Of a stretch of DNA of 64,000 bases, positions 44,866-54,267 are shown piece by piece. The position numbers and the translations under genes are program-made. Numbering within the stretch: the stretch's first letter is position 1; the number at the start of each line of letters is the position of its first letter. The stretch comes from Micromonospora endolithica. GTDB taxonomy: Bacteria; Actinomycetota; Actinomycetes; Mycobacteriales; Micromonosporaceae. Where the stretch lies: the NCBI RefSeq assembly GCF_003626595.1, contig NZ_RBAK01000013.1, positions 1-64,000 of the forward strand, written 5' to 3'. Below the pieces are notes generated by a model. It had not been told where the DNA came from and ran no database searches. It worked only from the letters and a program-made list of their open reading frames with translations.

Positions 44866-45333
44866 GCATCCTGGGGGGAAGGACACGGGACGGGGTGGGG
44901 ACCGCCGTCCCGGGGATCGGCCGGCGCCGTCGGGAAGCGGGGCCGGTCACGCGGCCGGCGCCGCCGGGGGGCGGCGCCGGGCACGGGGGAAAACCGGTGC
45001 TGCTGGGGGCGCCGGACACGGGGGAAGGCTCGGCACGTCTGGGGGGTGCCGGGTGTGGGGGACGGCCGGCGTCGTACGGGGGCGGCGCCGGTCCGCCGAA
45101 GGGGGAACGGCCACGGGCCGGACGACGGGGAGGCGTCCGGCCCGTGGCCCTCGCCGTCCCGGCGGCGGGTACGCCGACCGCCGCTCGGGGTGTCGGTCGG
45201 CGCGCAGCGGGTACGCGCGCGCCATGACGTACCTGTCCCGGCGGCCGGTCACCCGGCCCCGCCCACGGCCCGCCGCCCGTCCCCGTCCGGCCCGTCCGGG
45301 CGACGCCCGGCGGGGTGGTCCCGGCGGCGGCCG
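44866..45333. other. G-rich intergenic stretch without a gene
   Basis: About 470 bases of G-run-rich, low-complexity sequence (GGGG every 10-20 bases on the + strand). Open frames are numerous but compositional. No promoter could be placed with confidence. Its many G-runs could form quadruplex structures. Confidence 0.55.
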
Positions 45334-45735
45334 GTGACCGGCCCGGCGCGGACCTTCGCGTTCCGGTTCGACCCGGCGTTCCGTCCACTGCTGGGCCTGC
45401 TCGGCGTACGGCCGGAGACCGCCTGGGTGCGGGTGGACGCCGACGAGGTGCGGGTGCGGTTCGGGCCGTGGCGGCTGCGGACCCGGCGGAGCAACGTGGC
45501 CGGGGTCGAGCGCGGCGGCCCGTACCGCTGGTGGCGGGTGATCGGCCCGCACCTGTCGATGGCCGACGCGGGCGTCAGCTTCGGCAGCTCCACCGCCGCC
45601 GGCCTCTGTGTCCGCTTCGTCGAACCGGTGCCCGCGCTGCTGCCCGGGCGGTGGGTCCGGCACCCGGGGGTCACGCTGACCGTGGTCGACCCGGACGACC
45701 TGGGCCGCGCGCTGACCGGCCCGAGCGCCGGCTGA
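45334..45735 (+). CDS. conserved hypothetical protein, PH-like fold possible
   Basis: A 133-aa soluble protein seen widely in actinomycetes. The body FAFRFDPAFRPLLGLLGVRP, VRVRFGPWRLRTRRSNVAGV and LCVRFVEPVPALLP is beta-rich and resembles bacterial PH-like domains. GTG 45334 is where similarity begins; the open frame extends far upstream only through G-rich DNA. Function unknown. Confidence 0.75.
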   Translation: MTGPARTFAFRFDPAFRPLLGLLGVRPETAWVRVDADEVRVRFGPWRLRTRRSNVAGVERGGPYRWWRVIGPHLSMADAGVSFGSSTAAGLCVRFVEPVPALLPGRWVRHPGVTLTVVDPDDLGRALTGPSAG

Positions 45736-45885
45736 CCGGGACCGCGCCCGGCGCTCCCCGCCGCCGTACCGTCGCCGCGTCGCCCCGATTGGCTGCCGGG
45801 CCGCCGTGGTTGGCCGTTCCGCCGGGACGTGATCGGCCGAGCACCTACCGTCGGGGGCAGGACCGCGCGGGGGTGGGGACGGGAC

Positions 45886-47979
45886 ATGGGTGACGCGAGC
45901 GGGGAACGACCGCGCCGGCAGCGGGGGCGCCGCCGGCCGCCGGCCGGGCCGGGACCGGAGGTACGGGCGGCGCGCGATCCGCGGGGCCCGGGTGACCGGG
46001 CCGGCCGGCCGGTCGTCGTACCGGCGTCGGTGCCGAGCCCGAGTCGACCCGCCCCGCCGCCGGGTCGCCTGGTGCGGTGGCTCCTCGTGCACCGGGTGCA
46101 GCCGGTCGGCCCGGAGACCGAGGAGGGGCAGGCCCGCACCCACCCGTGGTGGCAGGTGATGTGCCTGACCGGGGTGGACTACTTCTCCACCCTGTCGTAC
46201 CTGCCGGGCATCGCGGTGGTCGCCGCCGGGGCGCTCTCCCCGCTGGCCACCCTGCTGATCGTCGTGCTGACCCTGTTCGGCATGCTGCCGATGTACCGCC
46301 GGGTGGCCCGGGAGAGCCCGCACGGGCAGGGTTCGGTGGCCATGCTGGAGCGGCTGCTGCCGTTCTGGCGCGGCAAGATCTTCGTCCTGGTGCTGCTCGG
46401 CTTCGTGGCCACCTCGTGGATCATCACGATCACGCTCTCCTCCGCCGACGCCACCGTGCACCTGTTGGAGAACCCGCTGCTGCCCGAAGGGGTCGGCGGC
46501 ACCGCCGTGGCGGTGGGCGTGACGGTGCTGCTGCTGCTCGTGCTGGGCGGGGTGTTCCTGCTCGGCTTCCGGGAGGCGGTGGCGGTGGCCATCCCGCTGG
46601 TCGGCGTCTTCCTCGCGTTGAACGCGGTGATCGTGGCGGTCGGGGTGGCCGCGATCGTGGCCGAGCCGGGCACGCTGGACGACTGGACCGACGCGCTGAC
46701 CGCCGGTGGCAGCCCCGGCCAGGTGGCCCTCACCGCCGTCCTGGCGTTTCCGCTGCTGGTGCTGGGCCTGTCCGGTTTCGAGACCGGGGTGAGCATGATG
46801 CCGCTGGTCGCCGGGGCCGGACCGGACCGGCCGGCCCGGCTGGCCGCCCGGATCCGCAACACCCGCCGGCTGCTCGCCGCCGCCGCGCTGATCATGAGCG
46901 GTTACCTGATCTCGACCACGTTCGTCACCACCGTGCTGATCCCCGAGCGGGAGTTCGCCCCCGGCGGCGCGGCGTCCGGCCGCGCCCTGGCCTACCTGGC
47001 CCACGAGCGGGTCGGCGAGGTCTTCGGCACCGTCTACGACATCAGCAGCGTGCTCATCCTCTGGTTCGCCGGCGCCTCGGCGATGGCCGGCCTGATCAAC
47101 ATCGTCCCCCGGTACCTGCCCACCTACGGCATGGCGCCGGAGTGGGCGCGGGCGGTACGACCGGTGGTGGTCGTCTACACCCTGGTCAGCATCGCGATCA
47201 CGGTGGTGTTCGGCGCCGACGTCAACGCGCAGGCCGGGGCGTACGCGACGGGGATCCTGGCGATGATGGTCTCCGCCTCGGTGGCGGTCGCGATCTCCGC
47301 GGCGCGCGGCCGGCGTCGCGGCGCGGCCACCGGGTTCACCGTGCTCACCCTGGTCCTGTTGTACGCCCTGACCGAGAACGTGATCCGCAAGCCGGACGGC
47401 ATCGCGATCTCCGGCCTGTTCATCCTGGGCATCGTCGCCGTCTCACTGATCTCCCGGGTGTCCCGCACCACCGAGCTGCGGGCCGAGCGGATCGAGTTCG
47501 ACGAGGCGGCGCGGCGGTTCGTCGGCGAGTCCGTCGCGCACGACGGCCGGCTGCACCTGATCGCCCACAAGCCGGCGGCCAGCGCGTGGAAGGAGTACAC
47601 GGTCAAGGAGCGCACGCAGCGCGGGATGAACCCGGTGCCGGGTGCCGCCGACGTGCTCTTCCTGGAGATCGAGGTGGTCGACCCGTCCGGGTTCAGCCAG
47701 GTGCTGCGGGTCCGCGGGGTGGAGGTGGGCGGCTTCCGGGTGCTGCGCGCCGAGAGCCCGGCGGCGCCGAACGCGATCGCGGCGATCCTGCTGGCGCTGC
47801 GCGACGTCACCGGCGTCCGGCCGCACGCCCACTTCGAGTGGTCCGAGGGCAGGCCGATCGCCCATCTGCTGCGATACCTGATCCTCGGCCGGGGCGACAC
47901 CCCGCCGGTGGTACGCGAGATCATCCGGCGCAGCGAGCCGGATCCGGCCCGGCGGCCCGGGATCCACGTCGGCGGCTGA
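45886..47979 (+). CDS. APC-superfamily permease with cytoplasmic C-terminal domain
   Basis: A 697-aa membrane protein. The first ~75 residues are an Arg/Pro-rich, probably disordered tail. Residues ~85-530 hold about twelve helices of the amino-acid/polyamine/cation family (MCLTGVDYFSTLSYLPGIAV, LVLGLSGFETGVSMMPLVAG). The last ~160 residues are a soluble domain (LHLIAHKPAASAWKEYTVKE). The substrate is unknown; amino acids or potassium-like cations are possible. ATG 45886 is likely but a GTG/ATG slightly upstream cannot be excluded. Confidence 0.85.
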   Translation: MGDASGERPRRQRGRRRPPAGPGPEVRAARDPRGPGDRAGRPVVVPASVPSPSRPAPPPGRLVRWLLVHRVQPVGPETEEGQARTHPWWQVMCLTGVDYFSTLSYLPGIAVVAAGALSPLATLLIVVLTLFGMLPMYRRVARESPHGQGSVAMLERLLPFWRGKIFVLVLLGFVATSWIITITLSSADATVHLLENPLLPEGVGGTAVAVGVTVLLLLVLGGVFLLGFREAVAVAIPLVGVFLALNAVIVAVGVAAIVAEPGTLDDWTDALTAGGSPGQVALTAVLAFPLLVLGLSGFETGVSMMPLVAGAGPDRPARLAARIRNTRRLLAAAALIMSGYLISTTFVTTVLIPEREFAPGGAASGRALAYLAHERVGEVFGTVYDISSVLILWFAGASAMAGLINIVPRYLPTYGMAPEWARAVRPVVVVYTLVSIAITVVFGADVNAQAGAYATGILAMMVSASVAVAISAARGRRRGAATGFTVLTLVLLYALTENVIRKPDGIAISGLFILGIVAVSLISRVSRTTELRAERIEFDEAARRFVGESVAHDGRLHLIAHKPAASAWKEYTVKERTQRGMNPVPGAADVLFLEIEVVDPSGFSQVLRVRGVEVGGFRVLRAESPAAPNAIAAILLALRDVTGVRPHAHFEWSEGRPIAHLLRYLILGRGDTPPVVREIIRRSEPDPARRPGIHVGG

Positions 47980-48006
47980 CCCGCCACGCCGAGGGATCCG
48001 ACCCGT

Positions 48007-48045
48007 CCGTACGCGAAAGTGTTGTCTGCTCACTTTCACATACGG
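48007..48045. repeat. inverted repeat downstream of the APC gene
   Basis: CCGTACGCGAAAGTG (48007-48021) and CACTTTCACATACGG (48031-48045) pair at 13 of 15 positions with a nine-base loop. It may terminate the APC gene or serve as an operator for the next gene, which starts 107 bases on. Confidence 0.6.
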
Positions 48046-48151
48046 TGCCCGTTTCATCCTCGTACGGTGGCGTTCGGTGGTGGACGCGACGTCCGCGACC
48101 GCGCGCCCGGTCCGGGCGTGCCCGGCAGGTACGAGGGAGAGGCAGGAAGCG

Positions 48152-49621
48152 ATGTTCACACCTGACGACCGGCCCGCGACGCGACCCCGGCGGCGGTCCC
48201 GGTGGCTGGTGGCCGGCGGTCTGGCCGCCGGCAGCCTGGTGGTCGGCGCGGCCGGGCTGGCCGGGGTGGCCGCCGTGGCGGCCGACCGGCCCGCCGCGGA
48301 CCGGGCGTCCCTGGCGTCGCGCGGCGCCGACGGCGGCCAGGACGACCGGGACGACCGCGAGCGCCCGGATCACGGGCTGGACCGCCGTGACGCGGTCGAC
48401 GTGCCCTGCGACCCGGCGAAGCTGATCGCGGCGCTGGTGCGCGCCAACGCGGAGGGCGGCGCGCACCTGCGGCTGGCGTCGGAGTGCCACTACGAGCTGA
48501 CCGACGCCCTGGCCGAGCGCGACGAGTACGACGGCGGCATCCGCGACGCCCGGGAGACGGCGGACAGCGCGGAGAACCCGGGCGACGCCGAGGCACCGCC
48601 GCGCGACCCGGCGGCCGACCGGTCCGGCCTGCCGTTCGTCTACCACCCGATCACCATCGACGGCGAGGGCGCCACCATCGCCCGTGCCGCGCACGCCGAG
48701 TCCTTCCGGCTCTTCACCGTCCGCGACGGTGGCGAGCTGACCCTGCGCCACCTGACCCTGGCCAACGGGCGGTCCACCGCCGAGGGCGGCAGCCTGTACG
48801 TCGTGCACGGCGGCTCGGCGGTCATCGAGCACGTCACCGTGGCGGGCAACACCAGCCTCTCCCCGGACAGCGGCGGGGGCGGCATGTTCAACGACGGCAA
48901 CATGGTGGTGCGGGACAGCACGTTCGTCGACAACCACGCCACCGGCGCCGCGGGCAAGGGCGGGGGCCTGCTCAACGGCGGTGTGCTGACCCTGGCGTCG
49001 TCGACGTTCCGGGACAACAGCGCGGTCGCCTACGGCGGCGGGTTCGGCAACTACCGGGGCGCGGCGCAGGTCGACCACAGCGTCTTCGCCGACAACACCG
49101 CCGGGCAGGGCGGTGGGGTGGCCAGCTACTCCGCCCGTACCCGGGTGGCCGACAGCAAGGTGCTCGGCAACACCGCCCAGTCCGGCGGTGGCATCGCCAA
49201 CTCCGACGCGCTGATCTTCCTCAACGGCATGGAGATCCGCGACAACACGGCCACCGGCAACGGCGGCGGCATCTACACCTTCCAGGGCCTGGTGCCGCTG
49301 GACGACAGCGTGGTCGCCGGCAACACCACCGTCGGCGACGGCGGCGGGATCTACGCCGAGAAGTCGAATGTGCTGGTGCGCCGCACCGCGGTGAAGCACA
49401 ACGGCGCGGTCGACCCGCAGTCGCAGGGCGGCGGCATCTTCGCCACCCAGGGACAGCTCTCGCTGTTCTCCAGCGCGGTGGTCGGAAACCGGGCGACGCT
49501 CGCGCCGGGCGGTGTCCTCGTCGACAAGGCCCGGGTGAAGGTCGACCGGACCGACATCACCGACAACCAGCCGACCAACTGCGCCGGCAGCACGGTCCCG
49601 GTCGCCACCTGCGTCGGCTGA
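48152..49621 (+). CDS. surface or secreted parallel beta-helix protein
   Basis: A 489-aa protein. An N-terminal basic stretch and hydrophobic segment (RRRSRWLVAGGLAAGSLVVG) act as a signal peptide or anchor, possibly Tat-type. After a charged linker, residues ~150-480 are repeats of right-handed beta-helix type, each with a GGG or GGI turn (DSGGGGMFNDGNMVVRDSTF, VAYGGGFGNYRGAAQVDHSV, NTAQSGGGIANSDALIFL). The fold is shared with pectate-lyase-like and polymorphic surface proteins, but no catalytic residues stand out. ATG 48152 has GGCAGGAAG before it. Confidence 0.85.
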   Translation: MFTPDDRPATRPRRRSRWLVAGGLAAGSLVVGAAGLAGVAAVAADRPAADRASLASRGADGGQDDRDDRERPDHGLDRRDAVDVPCDPAKLIAALVRANAEGGAHLRLASECHYELTDALAERDEYDGGIRDARETADSAENPGDAEAPPRDPAADRSGLPFVYHPITIDGEGATIARAAHAESFRLFTVRDGGELTLRHLTLANGRSTAEGGSLYVVHGGSAVIEHVTVAGNTSLSPDSGGGGMFNDGNMVVRDSTFVDNHATGAAGKGGGLLNGGVLTLASSTFRDNSAVAYGGGFGNYRGAAQVDHSVFADNTAGQGGGVASYSARTRVADSKVLGNTAQSGGGIANSDALIFLNGMEIRDNTATGNGGGIYTFQGLVPLDDSVVAGNTTVGDGGGIYAEKSNVLVRRTAVKHNGAVDPQSQGGGIFATQGQLSLFSSAVVGNRATLAPGGVLVDKARVKVDRTDITDNQPTNCAGSTVPVATCVG

Positions 49622-49754
49622 CCGACGGCACCGGCACCCCGGCCCGCCCGCGGCGACCTCGACGTCGTCACGGGCGGGCTCGGTGCGTACGCGGTCCGCC
49701 GGGATGTGGACGGGCCCGCGCCGGGGTGGGCGCGGGCCGGGCGGCGCAGAGGTC

Positions 49755-49961
49755 CTATTCGGACGGCTGGGGGAGTTCGCAGTCGACCTTCGGGTTGGCG
49801 CCGATGTAGTTCAGCGGCCCGGCCACGATGGTCACCAGGATGGTGCCGGCCTCGGCGCAGTTCTTGTCGTCGCCGCTGTAGTAGCCGCGCTGACCAGCGG
49901 CGATGGCACCGATCAACAGCCAGATCACGACCAGGACTCCGAATATCGACGTGCCGCGCAT
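49755..49961 (-). CDS. small membrane protein
   Basis: A 68-aa protein with one hydrophobic segment (SIFGVLVVIWLLIGAIAAG), then a second half with two Cys (DDKNCAEAGTILVTI, NPKVDCELPQPSE). It is recognisable as a conserved Micromonospora-type small protein, function unknown. ATG 49961 has GGAGGCAC just upstream; the open frame to 50018 is not needed. Confidence 0.72.
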   Translation of the reverse strand: MRGTSIFGVLVVIWLLIGAIAAGQRGYYSGDDKNCAEAGTILVTIVAGPLNYIGANPKVDCELPQPSE

Positions 49962-50159
49962 CGTGTGCCTCCAGGGTTGTGGTGGATCGAGGTGCTGCCG
50001 GTTGTACCCAATCGGCACTCGCCGCTAACGGTCACGAGGTCCGGCCCCCGGCTGCCGTCCGGCCCACCCCGCAGGGAACGCCGCTATCGGATCCGCGACG
50101 AAGCGCGGCGTGGCGCCCCCGGGCGGGCGTAGAACTGTGGGGTACGCGCAGGAGGACTG

Positions 50160-50987
50160 ATGGACGCCCCGACACCGCACCTGTTCCTGGACCGACCCGC
50201 GCACGTCGCGACGGCGGCCCACGCGCTGGCCGCGGGCGCGGTGGTCGCCACCGCCTTCGCCAACATGTACGCCCTGGTGAGCAGACCCGACGCCGACACC
50301 GTCCGCCGGGTCAACCTGGCCAAGGGACGCCCGGGCGACCAGACCGGCAGCGTCACCACCGTCGCCGGGAGGATCCCCGCGCTGTTCGACTGGTCCCGCG
50401 TGCCGCACCGGCTACCGGCGGGCCGGGTGCGGCAGCTGATGGACGCCCTGTTCTGGGCCGGGCCGTTCGGCTTCCGGGGACCGGCCGTCGACCGGCTTCC
50501 GGCCCACCTCACCGGCACCGACCGTGGGGTCCGCACCGTCCAGGTGATCGCGCCGGGGCCCGCCTGCCCCGCCAACGGCTTCCTCGCCCGGGCGCTCGAC
50601 GAGATCGGGCTGGACCACCTGCACATCACCTCGGCGAACTGCTCCCGGCACCGCACCGGCGCGCCGGACGAGCCGGCGCACTGGAAGGCCGCCGGCGTCC
50701 TGGCCGACCTCGGTCACCTCGCCGACCTGGTGCTGCTCGCGCACCCGGACGAGGCGGCGGCGCGCAGCGCGTACCCCCGGCACCTGCCGACGTCGGTGAC
50801 CCTGCTGTCCTTCCACGCCCCGGAGGGCGACCCGGAGGAGCCGCCGGTGCTCACCGTGGACCGGCACGGCTCGCTGCACGTCGACGACGTGCGCCGGGCC
50901 GCCGCGCCGCTCGGCCTCCAGGTGCGGCTCGGCCCCACCGCTGGGCAACGTCTGAAGGCCCGGTCCTACGCGACCGCCCTGGTCTGA
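50160..50987 (+). CDS. Sua5/YrdC-like protein
   Basis: A 275-aa protein. VVATAFANMYALVSRPDADT and VRRVNLAKGRPGDQTGSV resemble the nucleotide-binding core of the Sua5/YciO/YrdC fold, including the KxR signature, and LHITSANCSRHRTGAPDEPA matches its SANxSG segment. It lacks the C-terminal Sua5 domain and diverges from true tRNA t6A enzymes, so its role is uncertain. A paired repeat follows at 50998. AGGAGG precedes the ATG. Confidence 0.7.
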   Translation: MDAPTPHLFLDRPAHVATAAHALAAGAVVATAFANMYALVSRPDADTVRRVNLAKGRPGDQTGSVTTVAGRIPALFDWSRVPHRLPAGRVRQLMDALFWAGPFGFRGPAVDRLPAHLTGTDRGVRTVQVIAPGPACPANGFLARALDEIGLDHLHITSANCSRHRTGAPDEPAHWKAAGVLADLGHLADLVLLAHPDEAAARSAYPRHLPTSVTLLSFHAPEGDPEEPPVLTVDRHGSLHVDDVRRAAAPLGLQVRLGPTAGQRLKARSYATALV

Positions 50988-50997
50988 TCGAGGGTAA

Positions 50998-51050
50998 GGA
51001 AGGGCCCCCGCTTTAACGCCTGCGGTAGAGGAAGGGCCCCCGCTTAACAC
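50998..51050 (+). repeat. tandem direct repeat downstream of the YrdC-like gene
   Basis: GGAAGGGCCCCCGCTTTAAC (50998) recurs as GGAAGGGCCCCCGCTTAAC (51030), a 32-base spacing. GGGCCCCC within each is partly self-complementary. This looks like a small dispersed repeat, possibly with terminator function. Confidence 0.65.
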
Positions 51051-51104
51051 GGGCACGGTGGCGACACGCGGGGTCCGGGCCGGGTGGTCCGGACCCCGCG
51101 CCGA

Positions 51105-52220
51105 TCATGCTTCCGCGCCGCCGGGCAGGACGGCGGTGGTCTCCGGGGCGCCGGCGAGCACCTTCGCCTGCTGCGGCCAGGTGGCCAGGCCCGGGGCGGA
51201 CCGGAGGCCGGCGGCCCGGACCGTCTCGCGCAGCGCGGCCTCGTCCAGGTCGGCGAGTTGCCGGTAGGTGCGGATCCCGGCTGCCTGGAGCGCGGTGGCG
51301 ATCTTCGGGCCGACGCCCTGGATCCGCCGGAAGTCGTCCGCGTCCTCGACGGATCGCTCCGGGGCGGCGGCCGTCGCCGCCGACGGCACCGGCGCGGCGT
51401 CGTCAGCGATCGCGGGCGCCGGCGCGGCGTCCCGATCGCCCGCCGCGTCGGTGGTCGGGCCGGACGAGGGCTCGGCCGCGTCCGTCGTGTCGGTGGTCGG
51501 GGCGGTCACGGGTGCCGGCGCGGCGTCCCGGTCGTCGGTCGTGCCGGTGGTCGGGGCGGCCGCCGGGCCGTCCGTCCCGTCGGTGACCCCGCCGGCCGGC
51601 GCGAGCGGAGCCGTCGGCACGGGCTCGGTGGTCGACGGTGCGGCGGCGCCGGCCGTGACCGTCGCCGGGGCGTCGTCGGCGGGGCTGGGGTCGGCCGGGG
51701 TGGGGTCGGCCGGCTCGATCCGCTCGGCGGCCGGTACCGGACGGGGCGCGACGACCGGGGGGTCCGCCGGGTCGCCGGTGGTGGTGCCGACCGGACCGGT
51801 CACCTCGGCGGCGACCGGCAGCACCAGATCGCCGTCCCGGTCGGTGGCCTGCGCGACGGGCAGGGTGTCGCCGCTCGGCGGGGGCGGCACCGGGTCGCCG
51901 GTCAGGACCATGTCGGCGGGGTCGACGTCGTCGGCGGTGCCGGACGGCGTGGCGACCCGGTGGTCGCCCGGGGCGGGCTGGTCGGCGACGGCGGTGGAGG
52001 GAGCCGGGTCGACCGTGGCGGTCGGGCGGTCCTCGTCGATGGTGGCGGCCGGTGCCGGGGGCGTGACCACGGCGGCGCTGCCGGCCGGGTCACCCTCCAC
52101 GATGGGCCGGACCGCCCCGGTGGCCGCCGCGTCCCGCCGGGCGCGCAGGACCCAGCCGGCTCCCGCGCCCACGGCGAGCGCCACGATCAGTATCAGCCAG
52201 TGCCCGAATGACCACGCCAC
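51105..52220 (-). CDS. membrane-anchored protein with C-terminal helix-hairpin-helix
   Basis: A 371-aa protein. One N-terminal membrane helix (HWLILIVALAVGAGAGWVLR) is followed by about 250 residues of Pro/Ala/Thr/Asp-rich linker with degenerate repeats. The last ~65 residues form helix-hairpin-helix motifs (FRRIQGVGPKIATALQAAGI, TYRQLADLDEAALRETVRAA), as in DUF4332-type proteins. GTG 52220 follows GGGAGGTCC; upstream codons to 52370 are not needed. It might bind DNA near the membrane, but that is inference. Confidence 0.8.
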   Translation of the reverse strand: MAWSFGHWLILIVALAVGAGAGWVLRARRDAAATGAVRPIVEGDPAGSAAVVTPPAPAATIDEDRPTATVDPAPSTAVADQPAPGDHRVATPSGTADDVDPADMVLTGDPVPPPPSGDTLPVAQATDRDGDLVLPVAAEVTGPVGTTTGDPADPPVVAPRPVPAAERIEPADPTPADPSPADDAPATVTAGAAAPSTTEPVPTAPLAPAGGVTDGTDGPAAAPTTGTTDDRDAAPAPVTAPTTDTTDAAEPSSGPTTDAAGDRDAAPAPAIADDAAPVPSAATAAAPERSVEDADDFRRIQGVGPKIATALQAAGIRTYRQLADLDEAALRETVRAAGLRSAPGLATWPQQAKVLAGAPETTAVLPGGAEA

Positions 52221-52389
52221 GGCGGACCTCCCTCTCGGTCGGATCGGAGAACGATTCGAAGAAAACTCGCGCGCAGCTTCGCACACGCCCCCGTCGGCCG
52301 ACAGCCAGCCTCCGCCCCGGCCGCCGTGGGTGGGACAGGTTCCACCAGGGGTGTTCGGCCTGCCACGCACCGTCGTGCGGACGCGCGCG

Positions 52390-52423
52390 ACGACCCCGGC
52401 GCCGGTACGGGCGCCGGGGTCGT
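52390..52423. terminator. perfect 14-bp hairpin terminator
   Basis: ACGACCCCGGCGCC pairs perfectly with GGCGCCGGGGTCGT around GGTACG. It closes the leftward transcript of the polyketide cluster (monooxygenase stop at 52436) and marks the cluster border. Confidence 0.88.
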
Positions 52424-52435
52424 GGGTGGACGGTG

Positions 52436-53785
52436 CTAGTCCTCCTCGCCGCGGTAGGTGTAGAAGTCGTCGACGAACCTGCGGGCCAGCCGCGGCACCC
52501 GGCTGGTGACGCCGAAGTATCCGCGTGCGCCGAGCAGGGCGAGCCGCCCCACCACCGGCTTGTACATCCGGTCGTCGCCGTTGGTACCGCTGCGGTTCAG
52601 TGAGTCGGCGACCCGGGCGAATCCGTACGGCAGCATGGCGGCCTCGTAGTCGGCCACCGCCTGCACCAGCGTCTTCTCGCCGGCCACCGCGAGCCGGAGC
52701 TGACGTTGCAGCAGCGCGGCGTCGCGCAGGGCGGTGTTCGCGCCGACCCCGCGTCCCGGGGTCATCGTGTGGATGGCGTCACCGAGCAGTGTGACGGTGC
52801 TGCTCTTCCACGGCGGCACCGGCTCGCTGGTGGCCACCCGGATCGGCAGGGCGCTGCCCGGGTCGGCGCGGGACAGCAGCTCACGCAGGTGGGGATGCCA
52901 GGTACGGGTCAGCCGCAGCGCGAGCTGGATCAGTTCCTCGCCGCGCAGCCGCATGACGTCGGCCGGGAATCGGCGCGCGGTGCTCCACACGATGAGGTTG
53001 ATGTTGTCCCGGGTCGGGTCGTGCGCCCGGCCGGGCCAGGAGTCCAGCAGGGCGGCCCGCGCCGGGTCCACGTCCGGCTTGAGCGTTCCGTCGCGGTCCC
53101 AGGGGAACTCCATCACGTGCAACACGCCCATCACCCCGCCGGTGCCGAAGATCAGCGAGATGCCCCGCTCGACCCGTTCGGGCAGCAGCTCGCGGGTGTG
53201 CGGGGTGAGCGGGATCCGGGTGGCGATGTTGATGGTGCCGGCGTCCCGGGTGACCGCGTGCGGCAGGTACTGCCGGCGTACCGCCGATCCGGTGCCGTCG
53301 GCGGCGACCAGCAGGTCGCCGGTGGAGGTGCTGCCGTCGGCGAAGTGGGCGGTGACGGTGCCGTCGTCGCGCTGGGAGTAATGGGTGAATTCCTGGTCGA
53401 AGCGCACCACGTCCTCCATGCCGGTGAGCAGGACCTGGCGCAGCGTCATCCGGGCCACCGAACGTTCGGTGTTCACCGGGTCGCTGTCCGGACGCAGGGT
53501 GAACGACGCGGTACGGCCCATCCGTTGGGTGAGGACGTTGAAGTAGCGCGGCGACCGGGCGCAGGTGGCGAGGAAGACGTCGAACAACTCCGGCGGCAGG
53601 CACTCCCGCAGCGCCCGACTGCCGGTCGGGCCGATCCCGACCCGGTAGCCGAGCAGGCCCTCCCCCCGGGTGCGGTAGCGCTCGTGCACCGAGACCTCGA
53701 TGCCGGCCCGGCGCAGTCCGTGCGCCAGGCACAGGCCGCCGGTGCCCGCGCCGATGATGACGACGTGTGGTGGTCGGTCCGTCAT
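52436..53785 (-). CDS. FAD-dependent polyketide hydroxylase
   Basis: A 449-aa class A flavin monooxygenase. The FAD fold is VVIIGAGTGGLCLAHGLRRA, DLLVAADGTGSAVRRQYLP is the DG motif, and VTLLGDAIHTMTPGRGVGAN is the GD motif. Its place ten bases after a TcmI-type cyclase gene and inside a whiE-like cluster suggests it hydroxylates the aromatic polyketide, as WhiE ORFVIII is thought to. It is co-transcribed with that cyclase from the SARP box at 54223-54240. Confidence 0.9.
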   Translation of the reverse strand: MTDRPPHVVIIGAGTGGLCLAHGLRRAGIEVSVHERYRTRGEGLLGYRVGIGPTGSRALRECLPPELFDVFLATCARSPRYFNVLTQRMGRTASFTLRPDSDPVNTERSVARMTLRQVLLTGMEDVVRFDQEFTHYSQRDDGTVTAHFADGSTSTGDLLVAADGTGSAVRRQYLPHAVTRDAGTINIATRIPLTPHTRELLPERVERGISLIFGTGGVMGVLHVMEFPWDRDGTLKPDVDPARAALLDSWPGRAHDPTRDNINLIVWSTARRFPADVMRLRGEELIQLALRLTRTWHPHLRELLSRADPGSALPIRVATSEPVPPWKSSTVTLLGDAIHTMTPGRGVGANTALRDAALLQRQLRLAVAGEKTLVQAVADYEAAMLPYGFARVADSLNRSGTNGDDRMYKPVVGRLALLGARGYFGVTSRVPRLARRFVDDFYTYRGEED

Positions 53786-53795
53786 CGCGGGCCCC

Positions 53796-54143
53796 TCAGC
53801 GGGCGACGTGGGGCGTCGGCGCGTCGGCCGCGTCCCAGCGGTAGAAGCAACCGGCGATGGCGTCCCGGGGTGAACGCCAGGTCGGCAGGTACGGCGTGGT
53901 GTGCGCGGAGAGCCGCTCGTTGACCTGCCGGTACAGCGGGTGGTTGCGCGCGCCGGCCAGCGCGTCCGGGTCGACGTCCCCGGTCTCCATCAGGTGGACG
54001 CACAGGTCGTGCAGGCAGTACAGGGAGCGGTGGCGTACGCCGGTGAGGCCGGGGAGTTCGGTGGCGTCGGACTCGGCGAAGATCTGTGCGACGCGACCCT
54101 CCGACCCGGGGATGATCCTGCTGACGATCAGTAGACGGCTCAT
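53796..54143 (-). CDS. TcmI-type polyketide cyclase (copy 1)
   Basis: A 115-aa monomeric cyclase of the TcmI/WhiE ORFVII family: SRLLIVSRIIPGSEGRVAQI, FAESDATELPGLTGVRHRSL, YLPTWRSPRDAIAGCFYRW. It closes later rings of an aromatic polyketide. ATG 54143 follows GAGAGGAG; upstream residues to 54209 are not homologous. A second, similar cyclase lies across the SARP gene at 55489, so the cluster has two paralogues. Confidence 0.92.
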   Translation of the reverse strand: MSRLLIVSRIIPGSEGRVAQIFAESDATELPGLTGVRHRSLYCLHDLCVHLMETGDVDPDALAGARNHPLYRQVNERLSAHTTPYLPTWRSPRDAIAGCFYRWDAADAPTPHVAR

Positions 54144-54222
54144 GGGACTCCTCTCGCCGGTGGTCCGTCCGCGACCGGGTCGGACACCACGGGGTGATGT
54201 GCCGTCCACGCTGACCGGCGGC

Positions 54223-54240
54223 CTGTCACGTACCCGTCAC
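54223..54240 (-). promoter_or_regulatory. SARP box upstream of cyclase 1 / hydroxylase
   Basis: On the minus strand the sequence reads GTGACGG-GTAC-GTGACAG: two heptamers separated by four bases, the 11-base pitch of SARP sites. Nine bases further in the direction of the gene lies CAGCGT, a plausible -10, 60-70 bases before ATG 54143. Confidence 0.75.
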
Positions 54241-54267
54241 GGAGTGCGCCAGCGCGGTGACGCCGGG